64,000 nucleotides of DNA from Pogostemon cablin (lineage: Eukaryota; Streptophyta; Magnoliopsida; Lamiales; Lamiaceae): positions 30,970,088-31,034,087 of the forward strand of contig CM042955.1 in NCBI GenBank assembly GCA_023678885.1, read 5' to 3'. The translations under genes were made by a program, and so were the position numbers. A model generated the notes under the pieces. The model was not told the DNA's origin. It saw nothing but the letters and a program-made list of their open reading frames with translations, and searched no databases. Shown piece after piece: positions 10,245 through 21,614 of the stretch. How positions within the stretch are numbered: position 1 is the first letter of the stretch; the number at the start of each line of letters is the position of its first letter.

Positions 10245-10445
10245 ATGATCTCCATAAGTTCCGACATCATTGCACGTTTCAATGAAATGTGCTATATGTT
10301 GCCTTGGATTACCTTTTCCATCAAACTGCTGGAACTTGGGGGTTGATAGTTCGGTGGCATCTTCAAGTTGTCAACCCTCTTAGTAAAAGGCTTAGCTTGG
10401 AGCTCTCTTCAGATTGGTCCTTCATTGTGCCAAGTATAATGCTTT

Positions 10446-11051
10446 TTAGCTGACTGATAGGAACCATTCCGTCATGGAAACATTCAATTCTTCTTCAATC
10501 ACTTTTTTATCCGTTGACTGACGTTTTGCGGAATCATTTACTTCATTTTCATTGTCATCAACTTGCTTTTCGTTTGCATGGCTAGTTTCAGCACCAGCCA
10601 TCCTTTCCATTAGTTTGAAAATCAAAGTACTCTGTTCTTGATTCTGTTTGGCAAGTGCAACAATGTATTCAGTTAAGCTTGCCAATTGCTCTTCGACAGA
10701 CGACGTGTTTGTTACCATAGCTAAGGTTACGGATGAATTAGACGATGAACCTTCTTCAAGTATAGGAGTTGAGCTAGCTGAGTCGCTTTCCTCATCTTTA
10801 TCATCATATGGTATTACTCTAGAGGTAACTCCAACTGAAGAATTTATCTCTGAAGAGGCTTCAGATCGTGCCATCTTTGACATGCTTCTGGTTGTAATAT
10901 TAACGTTTTCAACTTGTAGTCCCGAAAACTTGGAGATAGAAGCTGATCTGTTGACTTTGACTCTTAGTGGAGTCATTTTACTTTGCTTATGTGAAGAGGA
11001 GATGAGAGGTAGAAACCATCCCACCGGGCGTGCCAAAATTTGTAACAACAA
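10446..11051 (-). pseudogene. Gag N-terminal region
   Basis: 201 codons, S/T/E-rich with a predicted coiled segment ('SVEEQLASLTEYIVALAKQNQEQSTLIFKLMERMAGAE'), as is common at the N terminus of gag in this gypsy group. The frame starts inside the LTR/PBS region, so the true start is probably the Met in 'MTPLRV' or the later 'MSKMARSE'. The frame breaks before the capsid part. Confidence 0.65.
11020..11035 (-). promoter_or_regulatory. Primer-binding site of the minus-strand gypsy element
   Basis: On the minus strand, TGGCACGCCCGGTGGG lies five bases inside the LTR end ...TTGTTACA (11041). Position and the leading TGG fit a tRNA primer site; I could not assign the tRNA with certainty. Confidence 0.65.
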
Positions 11052-11540
11052 AATTTGTATTTATTATATAATAAACATAAAAGAAATTACAAAGATAATC
11101 CAAGACGGTTTGAACTTGAAAATTGAGTGAACAGTCTCTAGCTGTCCTCTGATTCCTCTCTTCAGTTGACTTCTTTAACTTTATCAACTTTTCGGAGCCG
11201 GATCTTCAAATGAAGCTTGTCCGAGCTCGGATTTGACTTGAAGCTTTAAAAACGTTTATCCAGAGGCGTCAAGCCTTTGTTTGGATTTACCGTTAACTTG
11301 AAGATTTACTTTGAAGAACGCCGTTCAATTTGGTAGAACACCGTTGACCTCACAATATTGTTGGCTGACCTTGATTTGAAGAAACGATGAATCTGAGGGG
11401 CTCCGCACCTTGATCTCAGATTGAATATTATTTCTAGATTGATCTTCGAAGAATAACTTTGATCTTCATAGAGATTCCAAGTTCCTTCAGAGCTTTCCGG
11501 GCTTTCAGGATTTTCAGAATATTTGGAATGAGGACTGAAG

Positions 11541-11560
11541 GCCCTTATTTATAGGTAGAG
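11541..11560 (-). promoter_or_regulatory. TATA box of the gypsy LTR promoter
   Basis: The minus strand reads ctctacctataaataagggc. A perfect TATAAATA is placed between the repeat-rich U3 and the presumed R region, as expected for the LTR promoter. Confidence 0.7.
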
Positions 11561-11589
11561 AAAATAACCGCTTAAGAGATATTTTCTCC

Positions 11590-11790
11590 TTGAAAAGATA
11601 TATTAGACTTTTCTCTTTTAATTAAGTCTACTGGACTGGATACGGGCCTATTTAATTTAATTAGGCCTGCTGGACTGGATATGGGCCTATTTAATTTAAT
11701 TAGGCCTGCTGGACTTGATACGGGCCTATTTAATTTAATTAGGCCTGCTGGATTTAATTTGGGCCTATTTAATTTAATTAGACCTGCTGG
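11590..11790 (-). repeat. 39-bp tandem repeats in U3
   Basis: Four to five head-to-tail copies of a 39-bp unit (ggcctgctggactggat... atttaatta). It gives an in-frame 13-residue repeat (PAGLIKLNRP) in the minus-strand shadow frame. Next to it lie two copies of a roughly 41-bp unit (cacatgatttatttcct... gatttgggtca). Such U3 arrays commonly act as enhancers. Confidence 0.85.
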
Positions 11791-12116
11791 ATTTGATTTG
11801 TTGGGCTTGTTGACTTGAATCAGGTCCACATGATTTATTTCCTGTGCTTACTGATTTGGGTCAGGCCCACATGATTTATTTCCTAGGCTTACTGATTTGG
11901 GTCAGGCCCTCTTGATTTGAATTGAGCCCACTTGACTTGAATTGAGCCAATTTGACTTGGAATTGAGTTCAAATAATTATATTAATTATCAATGGTTTAT
12001 TTATTTACTTTAGGAATTAATTTATTTAAATTTCTTAATAAATAAATATTTAATTAATATTTAATATATTTTTCTTTGCATTTTTATTTATTAAGCAATA
12101 AAATTTAATTGCCTAA

Positions 12117-13070
12117 AGTAGCCAAAGGAGCGAAGAGTGGCATTTGGGTAATAAAAAATGACTTTCAGAAGGTGACGTGGACGCTAGGATTACTATAGAA
12201 AAGAAGATCCTGACCGTCGAATTAAAGGAACATATCCGTTGGCACCTGCTAGGCCTGGCATGCTTCTTCATCGAAATTCTCGAACAGTGTGGCCTGCATA
12301 TATTTTCACCGTATTCCAAACTCATGAAAAATCAAAAAGGGATCAGTACTGTGATGGTGATAGTACGACGGTGGTGGCTCTTCTCTCAGTTATGATAAGA
12401 AAAGGAGAGAAATGAGGGTTTCACGATTTTGGTTTATAGGTGGAAGAGAGAGAATATTGATGGAGGAGAGAGAAGGTTATTAACGGTTCATTTTCTTTTT
12501 AAACGTGTTTTTTAAGGTATTATTGTATTTTTTTTTGTAATAAATAAATGATAAGTATGTTAGGTGTGTCAGGTAGGAATTGATGCATAACGTCTCACCC
12601 CAGAACCTACCTCTTCCCAGTGGGACCGCGTAATATAACTATTATGTGACGAAAAATTGGATCGTTGGAGACTCCTGCGGGTTCATCAAAGCATAACTAT
12701 TTCGGTATTTTTTTTTTCTATTTCCATCTACAAAGTTTTTGCTAATCCGTAGAACTTTATTTCGTGATTTCGGACTGTTATTTCAATTCTTCCATCTTTT
12801 CTTGATTTCATTTCTTTTTTCAGCCAATTCACAGCCCGAAATGGACTTGGCTTTGCCAAAAGGCCTCATCTCTAAAAGCCCGGCTCGCGATGGGAAGGGT
12901 GATTGTGTTTGACCTTTTGCTTTTTTTTGGAAGGTGCAAACTTTTGAAGGACAATCCAAAATGAAAAGTGTATAATCTGAAATGAGACGGAGAGAGTATT
13001 TATTTTAAAATGTGGTATAAAATATTGTAACAAAATGACATAAAGAATTTGAATTAAAATATGGTAAAAA
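12117..13070. other. Non-coding stretch, possible MITE end
   Basis: No gene recognised. At about 12978-13000, 'gagacggagagagtattta' resembles one end of a Stowaway element without a partner nearby. 12830-12910 is locally GC-richer ('aaaagcccggctcgcgatggg'). Confidence 0.4.
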
Positions 13071-13167
13071 CTTGTGTGTCCGGGACACACTGTGCGCCCA
13101 TACATTTTAGTATTAAAGGCCCTTTAATTCTAAAATGTATGGGCGTACGGTGTGCCCCGAGCACAAG
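13071..13167. mobile_element. 97-bp foldback MITE
   Basis: Nearly the whole sequence is one hairpin: the left arm cttgtgtgtccgggacacac...cccatacattttag pairs with the right arm ctaaaatgtatggg...gtgccccgagcacaag. The innermost 14 bp are perfect. The loop (attaaaggccctttaat) is itself palindromic. A target duplication is not clear. Confidence 0.7.
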
Positions 13168-13288
13168 AGACCAACTCTTAAAATATAACTATTATTTTGG
13201 GAAAGAAAAAATAATAATTGAAATGATAATTAAATTATTATTTTATATACATATATATTAAATAAAAAATTGGATTTATTTCGCATTA

Positions 13289-13707
13289 ATTACTAATAGG
13301 TACACACTTCGTACCCCTAATTACTATTAGATACATTGATTTAAAGTAATTATTATTTAATACAAAATATTAAAGTAAAATACCAATTATAACCTTATAA
13401 CCTTATACACTTTTAAACCACCAACCCTACCCCTCACCCACCCACCCGCCAGCGTTGTCTGGCCATTGACCGGCATTGACCGGCCGTTGACTACCGCCGG
13501 ACCACCATATTTTTTTGCTGTACACACTTTTTTTATACTGCACACACTTTGCTGCTCACGAACACTTGCTGCACACAACATTTATGTGCAGCACATTTGT
13601 AGGGGTAATATTGGAATATTACTATATATTTTTGTAATTAGTAGTAATACTTTTGTATGTTTGTATCCCATAGTAATTAAGGATTTTTTTGTGTACCTAG
13701 TAGTAAT
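13289..13707 (+). mobile_element. MITE-like element, copy A of an inverted pair
   Basis: Both ends carry the inverted terminal motif ATTACTA(A/C)TAGGTACACA. The interior has a Pro/GC-rich patch (13425-13510) and repeats of tgctgcacacac. It is the reverse-complement relative of 13981-14621, with matching outer about 120 bp and inner about 150 bp. Confidence 0.7.
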
Positions 13708-13980
13708 CCTCCTATTTATTTCAAAATCATTCTGTTTACAATAAAAAAATAATTATTTCTCTCACTTTTTTATTCATCTCTTACACTTTGATTTGATATA
13801 AATATAAAACCTACGCTAACAAAAATTCAAAATAAATATAAATTTTCAATATTCAATTGGTTTTCCAAAGTTTGGTTTTTAAATTTAGATTTTCAAATCA
13901 CTCATAAATCCAAAACAAATGTAGATTTATAATATTATTACTTTAATCAAGGATTAATTTCTTCATTTTTTTTAGGGAGG

Positions 13981-14339
13981 ATTACTACTAGGTACACAAA
14001 AAAACCCTAAATTACTATGAGATACAAACATACAAAAGTATTACTACTAGGTACAAAAATATATAGTGATATTCCAATATTACCCCTATTAATGTGCTGC
14101 ACATAAATATTGTGTGCAGCAAAAGTTCATGTGCAGCAAAGTGTGTGCAGCAAAAAAAGTGTGTGCAGGAAAAACAAAGTGTGTGCAGCAAAAAAATGTG
14201 GTGGTCCGGCGGCGGCGGTCCGGCAGCTTTTCCGGCGGCGACCAGTTTTTTTTTTTTTCTTTTTTTTTTGGACGAACAGTTTTTCCGGCGACCGGCTGCC
14301 GGAGCTCCGGCGGCGGCGGCGCAGCAGCTTTCCGGCGAC

Positions 14340-14386
<47 letters not shown>

Positions 14387-14621
14387 CTGACGAACTGATT
14401 TTCCGGCGACCGGCCGCCGGAGCTCCGCCGGCGGCGGCGGCGGTCCGGCAGCGGCAGCGGTGGTCCAGTGGTGGGTGGAGGTTGGGGTTAGTATTTTAAA
14501 GGTATATGGGTTTAGGGGTATATTTGGTATTTTACTTTAATATTTTGTATTAAATAATAATTATTTTAAATCAATGTATCTAGTAGTAATTAGGGGTACA
14601 AAGTGTGTACCTATCAGTAAT
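13981..14621 (-). mobile_element. MITE-like element, copy B of an inverted pair, expanded core
   Basis: It has the same terminal motifs as copy A, in opposite orientation. The core is expanded: five 'gtgtgcagcaaaaa'-type repeats (14110-14195), three 'ttccggcgacc' blocks (14235, 14285, 14330-14410) with GC-rich spacers, and a T tract of about 45 bases at 14342-14386. No protein is encoded; long frames here are low-complexity artefacts. Confidence 0.7.
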
Positions 14622-15123
14622 TATTTCTTTTTTTATCATTACAGAAAAGATGAACTCATTCTAAATCATAATTTATTTAACTATTTTTATATTATTAGTT
14701 ATTTCTAATTCATACTATTATTTCTTTTATTAATTATTAAGTAATGTATAAAATTAACATTAATTTGTTATGTATTTGGAACAAGTATGTGATATGCAGA
14801 GTGTCACCTAGTCTGCGGGGGTTGAACAATCAAAGATGTCTTCATTTTTAGGGGTAAAATATTTTGGAGTTAGGCTTGCATAGTGCCTTGAATAGGAGTG
14901 CGTCTGAAGATAATACGACATTACTTCTGGATAATTTCAGTTAAATAGTTGTGCGTAATGCATAGAAGTGAGTTTAAAATATATATAAATCGTCCCTTAA
15001 TTTTTTACTTAACTAAAAAAGTTTCAAAATAACTAAAACATTCATTTTCGTCTGAAATGATGTATGAAGATAGAAAGAAAAAATGATGAAAGTGTCTATA
15101 TTTATAGCTAAATGCTTGCATGC
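14622..15123. other. AT-rich intergenic stretch
   Basis: No gene, repeat or RNA recognised. Confidence 0.5.
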
Positions 15124-15198
15124 ATTCACACCATATAAATGCGATAATGTGTAGTCATTTCATGGCCATTAATTCATGTTAATTCATGAGAATGTATA
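15124..15198 (+). repeat. Flanking direct repeat, left copy
   Basis: A unit of about 75-80 bp starting 'attcacaccatataaatgc' lies directly left of the copia element. A diverged second copy (25111-25190) lies directly right of it. The repeat existed before the insertion, since the 5-bp TSD gtata is at the junction of the two copies. Confidence 0.8.
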
Positions 15199-15326
15199 TG
15201 ATAGTGTATATAAATAGCCATATATTCTATGAATATCTTTAGAGATTTGATCAATAGTTACCATACTTGTAATCTTGTATAAATATGGTTGAGATCTATA
15301 CAATACACAGGGATTATTCTCCTACA
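15199..15326 (+). repeat. 5' LTR of the small copia element
   Basis: Starts TGATAGTGTATA and ends TCCTACA. It contains 'tgtataaatatgg' (TATA-like) near 15275-15285. About eight differences from the 3' LTR by eye. Confidence 0.9.
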
Positions 15327-15338
15327 TGGTATCAGCAG
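15327..15338 (+). promoter_or_regulatory. Primer-binding site, initiator Met tRNA type
   Basis: tggtatcagcag directly abuts the LTR end. The first nine bases match the usual copia PBS. Confidence 0.85.
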
Positions 15339-15750
15339 TCCAAAACACCGATCCTCTCTTCCCTTCCCAAAACCCCAGCGCCGCCCATCGTTAATACTGT
15401 CAATCTTTTCTTTTCTCCAAATGAATCCATAAAAAATCTATGTGTTGGCTATATCTATATCTACACATACACATATTGAATGATTTGGTGTAAGAAAAAG
15501 AAAAAAGGGATTCTTTTTCTGGAATTGCAACTATCCCATTGCAAAGAATTCGGTTCGAAGTCTAAGTAAATACTGCAATCTCATTTCCTAATCTTTTCTT
15601 TTCTCTTCTGCAATCTCATTTCCTTATCTGATGGCACCAGAATAGATCACTTTCCACCCTGCTCTTGCAGTCTCTAATATCAAAACATTCATCTCAATAA
15701 CTCTTGAGATGGAAAAATCATAATATGCTTCGTGGGCGGAGCTCTTCAAG

Positions 15751-16518
15751 ATGCATTGTCGGGCATACCAGGTTTTGGATCATATATTGCCGCTTAATAC
15801 TTCTTCCTCCAAAACGACGGTACAGTTTTCTACTCCTACAGCCACCTCTGATGAATCTGGTATTACAATACCAGATAGCACGGATTCAGATTTGTGGTCG
15901 CGATTGGACACGATCGTTCTCCAGTGGATTTATGGAACGATTTCCACATATCTTTTACATACCATTCTTCAACCAGATTCTACTTCTGCGCACGCTTGGA
16001 GCTGCCTGAAAAACATCTTCCAAGACAATAAGCATTCTCGTGTAGTTCACCTTGAACAACAATTCTCGCCGATTAGCCTTGACAATTTTGCTAATGTTTC
16101 TGCATATTGTCAAGAAATTAAAATTATTAGCGATTAACTCGCGAATGTGGGTGCCCTAGTTTCGAATGATCGCATGGTGCTTTAGTTAATCATGGGACTC
16201 AATGTGAACTATGATGGAATCACAACAATTCTTCAACAATCTGATCCTTTGCCTTCGTTCTATAAAGCCAGGTCGAAACTCATCCTTGATGAAACACGGA
16301 AGTCAAAAATTACAGTGGTTATTTCTCCTACGCATGCTGCCGCATTCACCAATGAGGAACCGAAGGACTCATCGAGGTCAGCTGCTCAAATTCAGACTCC
16401 AACAGACAAGGGTCGTGGCAACTCTAACAGCCGCGGATGGGGAAACCGTGGTCGTGGTTTGAGAGGAAGAGGTCGTGGATCAACCTCATCCTTTCGGCCA
16501 TGGAACCAGCCTCCATGA
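15751..16518 (+). pseudogene. Copia gag (UBN2-type)
   Basis: Piece 1 (15751-16137) contains 'SDLWSRLDTIVLQWIYGTIS', 'AHAWSCLKNIFQDNKHSRVVHLEQQF' and 'SAYCQEIKIISD'. Piece 2 (16192-16518) continues with 'MGLNVNYDGITTILQQSDPLPSFYKARSKLILDE' and ends in an Arg/Gly-rich RNA-binding tail (RGWGNRGRGLRGRGRG). Stops at 16138 and about 16183 interrupt the frame. There is no CCHC zinc knuckle. The start is probably upstream, since the N-terminal gag residues are not in this frame. Confidence 0.8.
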
Positions 16519-16539
16519 TGGACGTCTCCAGTGCAGTAG

Positions 16540-17058
16540 ATGTGGTACCCGGCCCCTTGGCAGGCACCACCATATCCATTCCCAACAATACAGACAACGC
16601 AGTGGCGTAGTACCCCACCGCCTTCACCGACACAGGGTCTTCTTGGTCCGAGACCAACTTCGGCACTGGCAGCCACATACCATGATACTTTCTCTTATGC
16701 TCCAACAGAGATTGATACATCGATGCAAACAATGTCCTTGAATGTACCAGATGACCAGTGGTACATGGACATTGGAGCTTCTTCTCACATGACGGCGGCA
16801 TTAGATACTATTTCTCCGTATTTTAGTTTGAAAGATAAGAATTCTAATATTGTTGTCGGTAATGGTCAACAAATTCCAGTTCGAGGATATGGTCACGGCA
16901 CCCTACCCCATTCGAAAATTCATTTCTCTCTTTCTAATATTTTACATGCTCCACATATTGTTAAAAATCTAGTTTCTGTCCGTAAATTTACAAAAGATAA
17001 TAGCGTATCTGTGGAGTTTGATTCTTGTGGCTTTTCTGTGAAGGACAAACGAACATGA
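16540..17058 (+). pseudogene. Copia protease region
   Basis: 172 codons. A Pro-rich linker precedes the copia protease motif 'DDQWYMDIGASSHMTA' (active-site D-I-G-A), then 'VVGNGQQIPVRGYGHG', 'FSLSNILHAPHIVKNLVSVRKFTKDNSVSVEFDSCGFSVKD'. It ends at a stop immediately before the integrase part. Confidence 0.85.
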
Positions 17059-17067
17059 ATAATTCTC

Positions 17068-18202
17068 ATGCGATGTGATAGTACTGGAAACCTATATCCA
17101 GTTACTTCTGTTACCTCTTCTACCGCACTCTCTGTTGTCACCCCGGATACATGGCATGACCGCCTTGGTCACCCGGGACCTTTTATTTATCGTTTCATAG
17201 TTAGGAATAATGATAATAATATTTTAAATTTGTCTAAAACTCATTGCTCCTCGTGTATTTTGGGGAAACATGTCTCGTTACCGTTCGCTTCTTCTTATAC
17301 TCCAACTTATTTGCCTTTTGATATTATTCATACTGATATTTGGACATCTCTCATTCTTAGTACAGCTGGTCATAAATATTATGTTCTGTTTGTTGACAAT
17401 TTCAGTGATTTCTTGTGGACTTTTCCCTTGGGTACGAAATCTCAAGTTTATAGTGTCTTTGTAGATCTTCACACTGTGATTAACACTCATTTTAATCTTA
17501 ATATTAAATGTCTTCAGTGTGACAGTAATAGGGAATATAACAATAGCTTGTTCAATACCTTTTGTGCACAAAAAGACATCCACTTCAGATTCTCCTGTCC
17601 TTACACCTCCTCTCAAAATGGCAAAGCAGAACAAACTATTCGCACAATAAATAATTTGGTTCGCACCCTCCTTGCTCATGGTCTCTTCCTCTTTCCTTTT
17701 GGCATCATGCACTTCACATGGCCACTTACCTACTGAATATTATTTCTCACAAAATCAACATGACCAGTCTCCTACCCAAGTCCTATATAGATGCACACCC
17801 TCTTATGCTACCTTACGCGTATTTGGATGCTTGTGCTTCCCTCTTTTTCCCTCTTCCACAATAAATAAACTCCAACCCAGATCCCGCCCTTGTGTTTTTC
17901 TTGGCTACCCCTCCAATCATCGAGGGTACAAATGCTATGATTTATCTACTAAATAAATCATTATCTCGAGACATGTTACCTTCCAAGAAAAAATATTTCT
18001 CTTCTCTCAACTCCAAAATCCTGCAGTATTTCCCACCCAAAATATTCAAACATTTCCCCTGAACTCTATACTTCTCTCACAAATCCTACAAACACAGACC
18101 CAAGTGCCTGCTACCCATACCACCACTCCTCCTCGTACCCCATCGCCGACCCAAAAGCCCGCTACCCCTACCACCACTCCTCCTTGTACCCCATCTCCCA
18201 AC
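17068..18202 (+). pseudogene. Copia GAG-pre-integrase and integrase, frameshifted
   Basis: 17068-17736 holds the H...H...C...C zinc region ('WHDRLGHPGPF', 'HCSSCILGKH') and the core ('IIHTDIW', 'GHKYYVLFVDNFSDFLWTF', 'QCDSNREYNN', 'SSQNGKAEQTIRTI'). The 'QCDSNREY' Asp and the 'GKAEQ' Glu of the DDE triad can be seen. A frameshift near 17700 moves the rest to 17672-17956 ('SPTQVLYRCTPSYATLRVFGCLCFPLF', 'RPCVFLGYPSNHRGYKCYDL'). 17957-18202 is the P/T-rich spacer before RT, cut by the nested element. Confidence 0.85.
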
Positions 18203-19930
18203 TGATCGGTGTGAAATTCACCTAGAATTTGGGCTTAAATTGCATGAATTTAATTGGATTTATTTCGCTTTAATTCAATAATTAAGCATGATTTTAATGA
18301 AAATATTATTAATTGCTTGATTACTTGGATAGAGGTATTTTTGTATATTTTTTGCAGAAAAAGGATTGTTATTAAACTTGAAAGAGCAATGGAAGAAATG
18401 GGAATTAAATCGGGATGAAAATGAGAAAAAAAGGTTGAAGTTGAAAAGACAACACAGATTTAGAAGATGCTACGACAACACTTTTACTGAGTGTAGAGAA
18501 TTGAGTAAATAGACAACAACCTTAAGTGTTGTCATTTCAGCGTTGTCTATTTAAGCTGAAGAAAGCAGAAATTTTGATTCTGTAAGAGAAACTCGATCGA
18601 GTTTTTCACTCCTCGAAATTTTGATTCTGTAGGGAAATTTTGATTCTATCCAGTATTTCGCGCTCACAAGATTGCTCCTTTTTATTAAAAATAAAATTCG
18701 CGGAGGTGGACGATTGAACTCGCGACCTCCTCACATGTGGAATGCGCCTCCAACCACTGGGCTACAATTGGTTTATGCAACAAAGCTGTAAGGATATATT
18801 ATTTATTCTATTTTCCTAGAACCGAATTTTGAGCAAAAAAACCCATTTTCATCCTTGTCCCACATCGAAAACTATCACAAAATTCTACTCACCCTTCAAC
18901 TATATATACCCCTCATTTGGAATCCTTCCAAACTAATTTCTTCATCCATTAAATTCCCCATTAAATAGTTTAGAGAGCTTTTTAATTAAAGATCTCCATA
19001 GTTGAGATCATTCCCCCTTTTGGGATGAGGGATCCGTAGTTTTAATATTTTTCTAGATTAGGATTTTATTATTTTCCAAGAAGGTGGAGACACCAAAGAG
19101 TGGATGATCTTCATGAATGTAAAACTTTATTAAGATGTAATCTAATCCTACTTATTATCTTTCTTTTATCTATGTTTTGGTGGTTAATTGATGGCATGAC
19201 TATTGATTAATTTATGAAAATATCTTGATTGAATTTTCGGCTTTGATTAGGTTTTATTTATGAAATTCACATGCCTTGTAGTAATATAGGATTTATGTCT
19301 TTGATATTAGTGCATTGTGATTAGGTTGTGTATTGTGTATCGGCATGTCTTGTCATTGCTTTATCCTTAGTTGTTTTGCATAATTATCACATGTGAGTTT
19401 TTTCCATTTATTACATGTGGGTTTAATATAAGGGGAGCCAAGCCAAGGAGTCCTTATGTTTAGAACAACGTAAATGAACACTAGTGAAATCACTTGTGCC
19501 CGAGGATTAAACTAGTGAAGGGAACCCAATCCATACGAACATAGTACCTTGAAGGAAATTGCAAGTAGGATCGATCTTAGGAGCTTTTTTTGGGGTTGTG
19601 AAAACAATCTACATCCTATTCACCATGGCCATTGGGGATAGGTGGAAATCGTGATCGCCCTTACCATGATTTGCTTAAAAATGGAAAACAATTAAATATG
19701 TTGGATGTTTGATTATATGAATGCATCATGATAATTACCATGTCATTGAAAATCCAAAAATATTATAATTAGATTTATTTTGCCATGCATTTTATTTTCT
19801 TTTATTTTCCAAGCCTCCTTTTCGATCGTCCCTAATTAATCACGATACTATACCTAAAGGCCATGAATCCTAAATTCCCTTGGGTTCGATATTTTGTTGC
19901 TTGGTCGCCCGGACTACAAACGACCAATAA
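18203..19930 (+). repeat. 5' LTR of the nested non-autonomous element
   Basis: Starts TGATCGGTGTG. A TATA box (tatatata at 18901-18908) is followed by 'cccctcattt'. It includes the tRNA-like head at 18700-18775 and short 'aattttgattctgta' repeats at 18565-18650 that differ in number from the 3' LTR. Confidence 0.9.
18700..18775 (-). repeat. tRNA-like SINE head inside the 5' LTR
   Basis: On the minus strand, TAGCCCAGTGGTTGG (18764-18750) fits a pol III A box, and GGTCGCGAGTTCAATCG (18727-18711) fits a B box about 25 bases later except for the last base. The T-stem does not pair well, so this is a tRNA-derived SINE head rather than a tRNA gene. A tract ttttatttttaataaaaa follows on the minus strand. 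Confidence 0.6.
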
Positions 19931-19932
19931 AA

Positions 19933-19951
19933 TGGCGCCATTGCCTGGGAA
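19933..19951 (+). promoter_or_regulatory. Primer-binding site, tRNA-Asp type
   Basis: tggcgccattgcctgggaa lies two bases after the LTR end, the same spacing as in the element at 51184. It differs by a few bases from the complement of the tRNA-Asp 3' end. Confidence 0.75.
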
Positions 19952-20123
19952 TTTAGTTGTATTTGTGACTTTGGGTTCGTTGAGTGGTTAGGATAGGGAC
20001 ATTTTTTTGCTTTGATTTATTTTTTATTTTATGATTATGTTTGTCGGGACTAAAGCGTGGAGCCATGGTATTGGCCTTGAAGAGCAAAGGAGTGGTGCAA
20101 ATTGAGGTAACAAACATCTTCTC

Positions 20124-20160
20124 AACTTAAATTCGACTTTGTCTAATTTAAGTTTGGGGG
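20124..20160 (+). promoter_or_regulatory. Hairpin followed by TTTGGGGG (internal)
   Basis: AACTTAAATT (20124-20133) and AATTTAAGTT (20145-20154) form a perfect 10-bp stem with an 11-nt loop and run directly into tggggg. The same arrangement occurs twice in the Athila-like element at 51184-59348. Confidence 0.6.
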
Positions 20161-21614
20161 TATGTCGTCTTTGTTACTTGACTTTTCTACGGTTTGAATC
20201 ATAAAATTGCATCCATGAACTCCTACTTGAGCATATTGCACCGGCGCACGTATAAGTCCTTACTCTTTTCTTTAGCACATATTTTCTCCTTTTTTGTTGT
20301 TTTTTATTTTTTTTCGTGCTTTTCTTGCTTTTTTTTGCTTTCAATAAGGAGAGAATCTTTCTTGACTCTCTTCTGCTTCATTGTGAGAATTTTTGAGACT
20401 ATGATTTTTGGTTGAAATTTTTGACTTGATGGATATTTTTTTGTGTACTTGTTGAGTTATGGTTTGTGCTTATTTCGTGTTGCTTTTCACTACTATAAGC
20501 CCGTGAGCTTTTGAACCTTAAAATCATTAAATCAAATGGTTTTTCATTTCTTGTGTGTGCATCATTCTTTTGTGTGCATTCTAGAACTTGCCATTGTGTC
20601 TTCTTGAAGCTATGTATATGTGTTAAGATTATTGAAAATGATTTAAGCCCATATTTGTTTTGACAAGTCACTTAACCAAATCGATCCTACCAAATGAAAT
20701 CATATCGTAGTTTGCCCCTTTTAGCTTATTATCCTTATTTCTTTGGCAACCTACAAATTTATCTATTTTATCCATATTTTATATCCTAATCACCTTTGTT
20801 GATTGGTAGAGGATTAATGGGGATGAAATGGTTGAATTGAGCTAACAAGAGAGTTTGGAAAGAGAGAAATGGTGAAAGTACAAGAAAAGAGGGAGAAAAG
20901 GTGAAAAAAATAGAGGTTGTTTTAAAAGAAAAATTGAGTGAAGCTTGTATAAAAGAAGCATAAAGGAGCTCTACTAGAAAAATGAAAAGAGTGCCCTTGG
21001 GGAAAAGAGAGAAAAAAACTCAATAGTGGAAGAAGAGAAGAAAAAGATTCTTTGATTTGTTGGATGGATAAATTCTATTTTTGATTAAGGTGAAAAATGA
21101 AAAAAAATTGGAATGAGAGTTGAGGCTATCAACCAACTTGAATTCTTCACTAATTAGAGAAAAGAGAGAGTGAGAGTTAATAATGGCTGTCAATTTAAAT
21201 TCTCTACTAATCTTGAACATACTTTTCTTAAATATTTTTCCTACCCAATACCAGAGAGCCTACATTACAACCTCATATAAAGACCTTATTGATCCAATAA
21301 TTAACACACATACAAGTGGTGGAGAGCTTAGACTTTTGGCAAGCATATGATAATAACATACATTTGAATCGATTTTTGAGAGTATACACTTCTCCCGTAT
21401 ACTTCTTTTGAGTGTGAGAGTAAAGCAAAATCTAGAGAGGAGTAGTGAATGTCTCACTTGCTAGCATATTTGCTAAGCTTAACTTGTATGTATTTAAATT
21501 GATGTCTTGTCACTTGTTTTGATTGAATTGAAATGGTTTTAAAATGACACAATTCTCATTGATATCTTGATTTAATTCTAGGTGAATTCCCCTCCTCGTT
21601 CTTTCTTTTCTTTT

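Larger units (their letters stand above)
4130..12116 (-). mobile_element. Tat-like Ty3/gypsy retrotransposon, degenerate
   Basis: Read on the minus strand, the order is 5' LTR (12116-11041), primer-binding site, gag (11051-9435), aspartic protease (within 9475-8120), reverse transcriptase and RNase H (8044-6173), an extra 'archaeal-type' RNase H domain (about 6290-5874) and integrase (5873-4545), then a repeat-bearing 3' untranslated stretch. The second RNase H domain after the first (WKIYFDGAS motif) is the mark of the Tat lineage (Ogre/Retand group). Stops and frameshifts divide pol into at least six pieces, and no matching 3' LTR was found at the left end, so the element is dead. Confidence 0.85.
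11041..12116 (-). mobile_element. 5' LTR of the Tat-like gypsy element
   Basis: The LTR ends (minus sense) at 11041 with ...TTACA. The outer boundary is uncertain; similarity to the fragment at 79-430 stops at about 12116. R-U5 lies at 11041-11545 and U3 at 11560-12116. Confidence 0.7.

Noticed and set aside
11590..11790. CRISPR-like array
   Set aside because: The units are directly adjacent without unique spacers, and the sequence is plant nuclear DNA.
11572..11829. Repeat protein with PAGLIKLNRP units
   Set aside because: It is the shadow of a 39-bp DNA repeat in the LTR U3, with no start context or conservation.
14094..14499. Three overlapping plus-strand frames with poly-Phe
   Set aside because: They are translations of the T tract and gcagc/cggcg repeats in MITE copy B.
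18700..18775. tRNA gene
   Set aside because: A and B boxes are present but the T-stem and acceptor do not pair, and the copy is duplicated with the LTR; a SINE head is the better reading.
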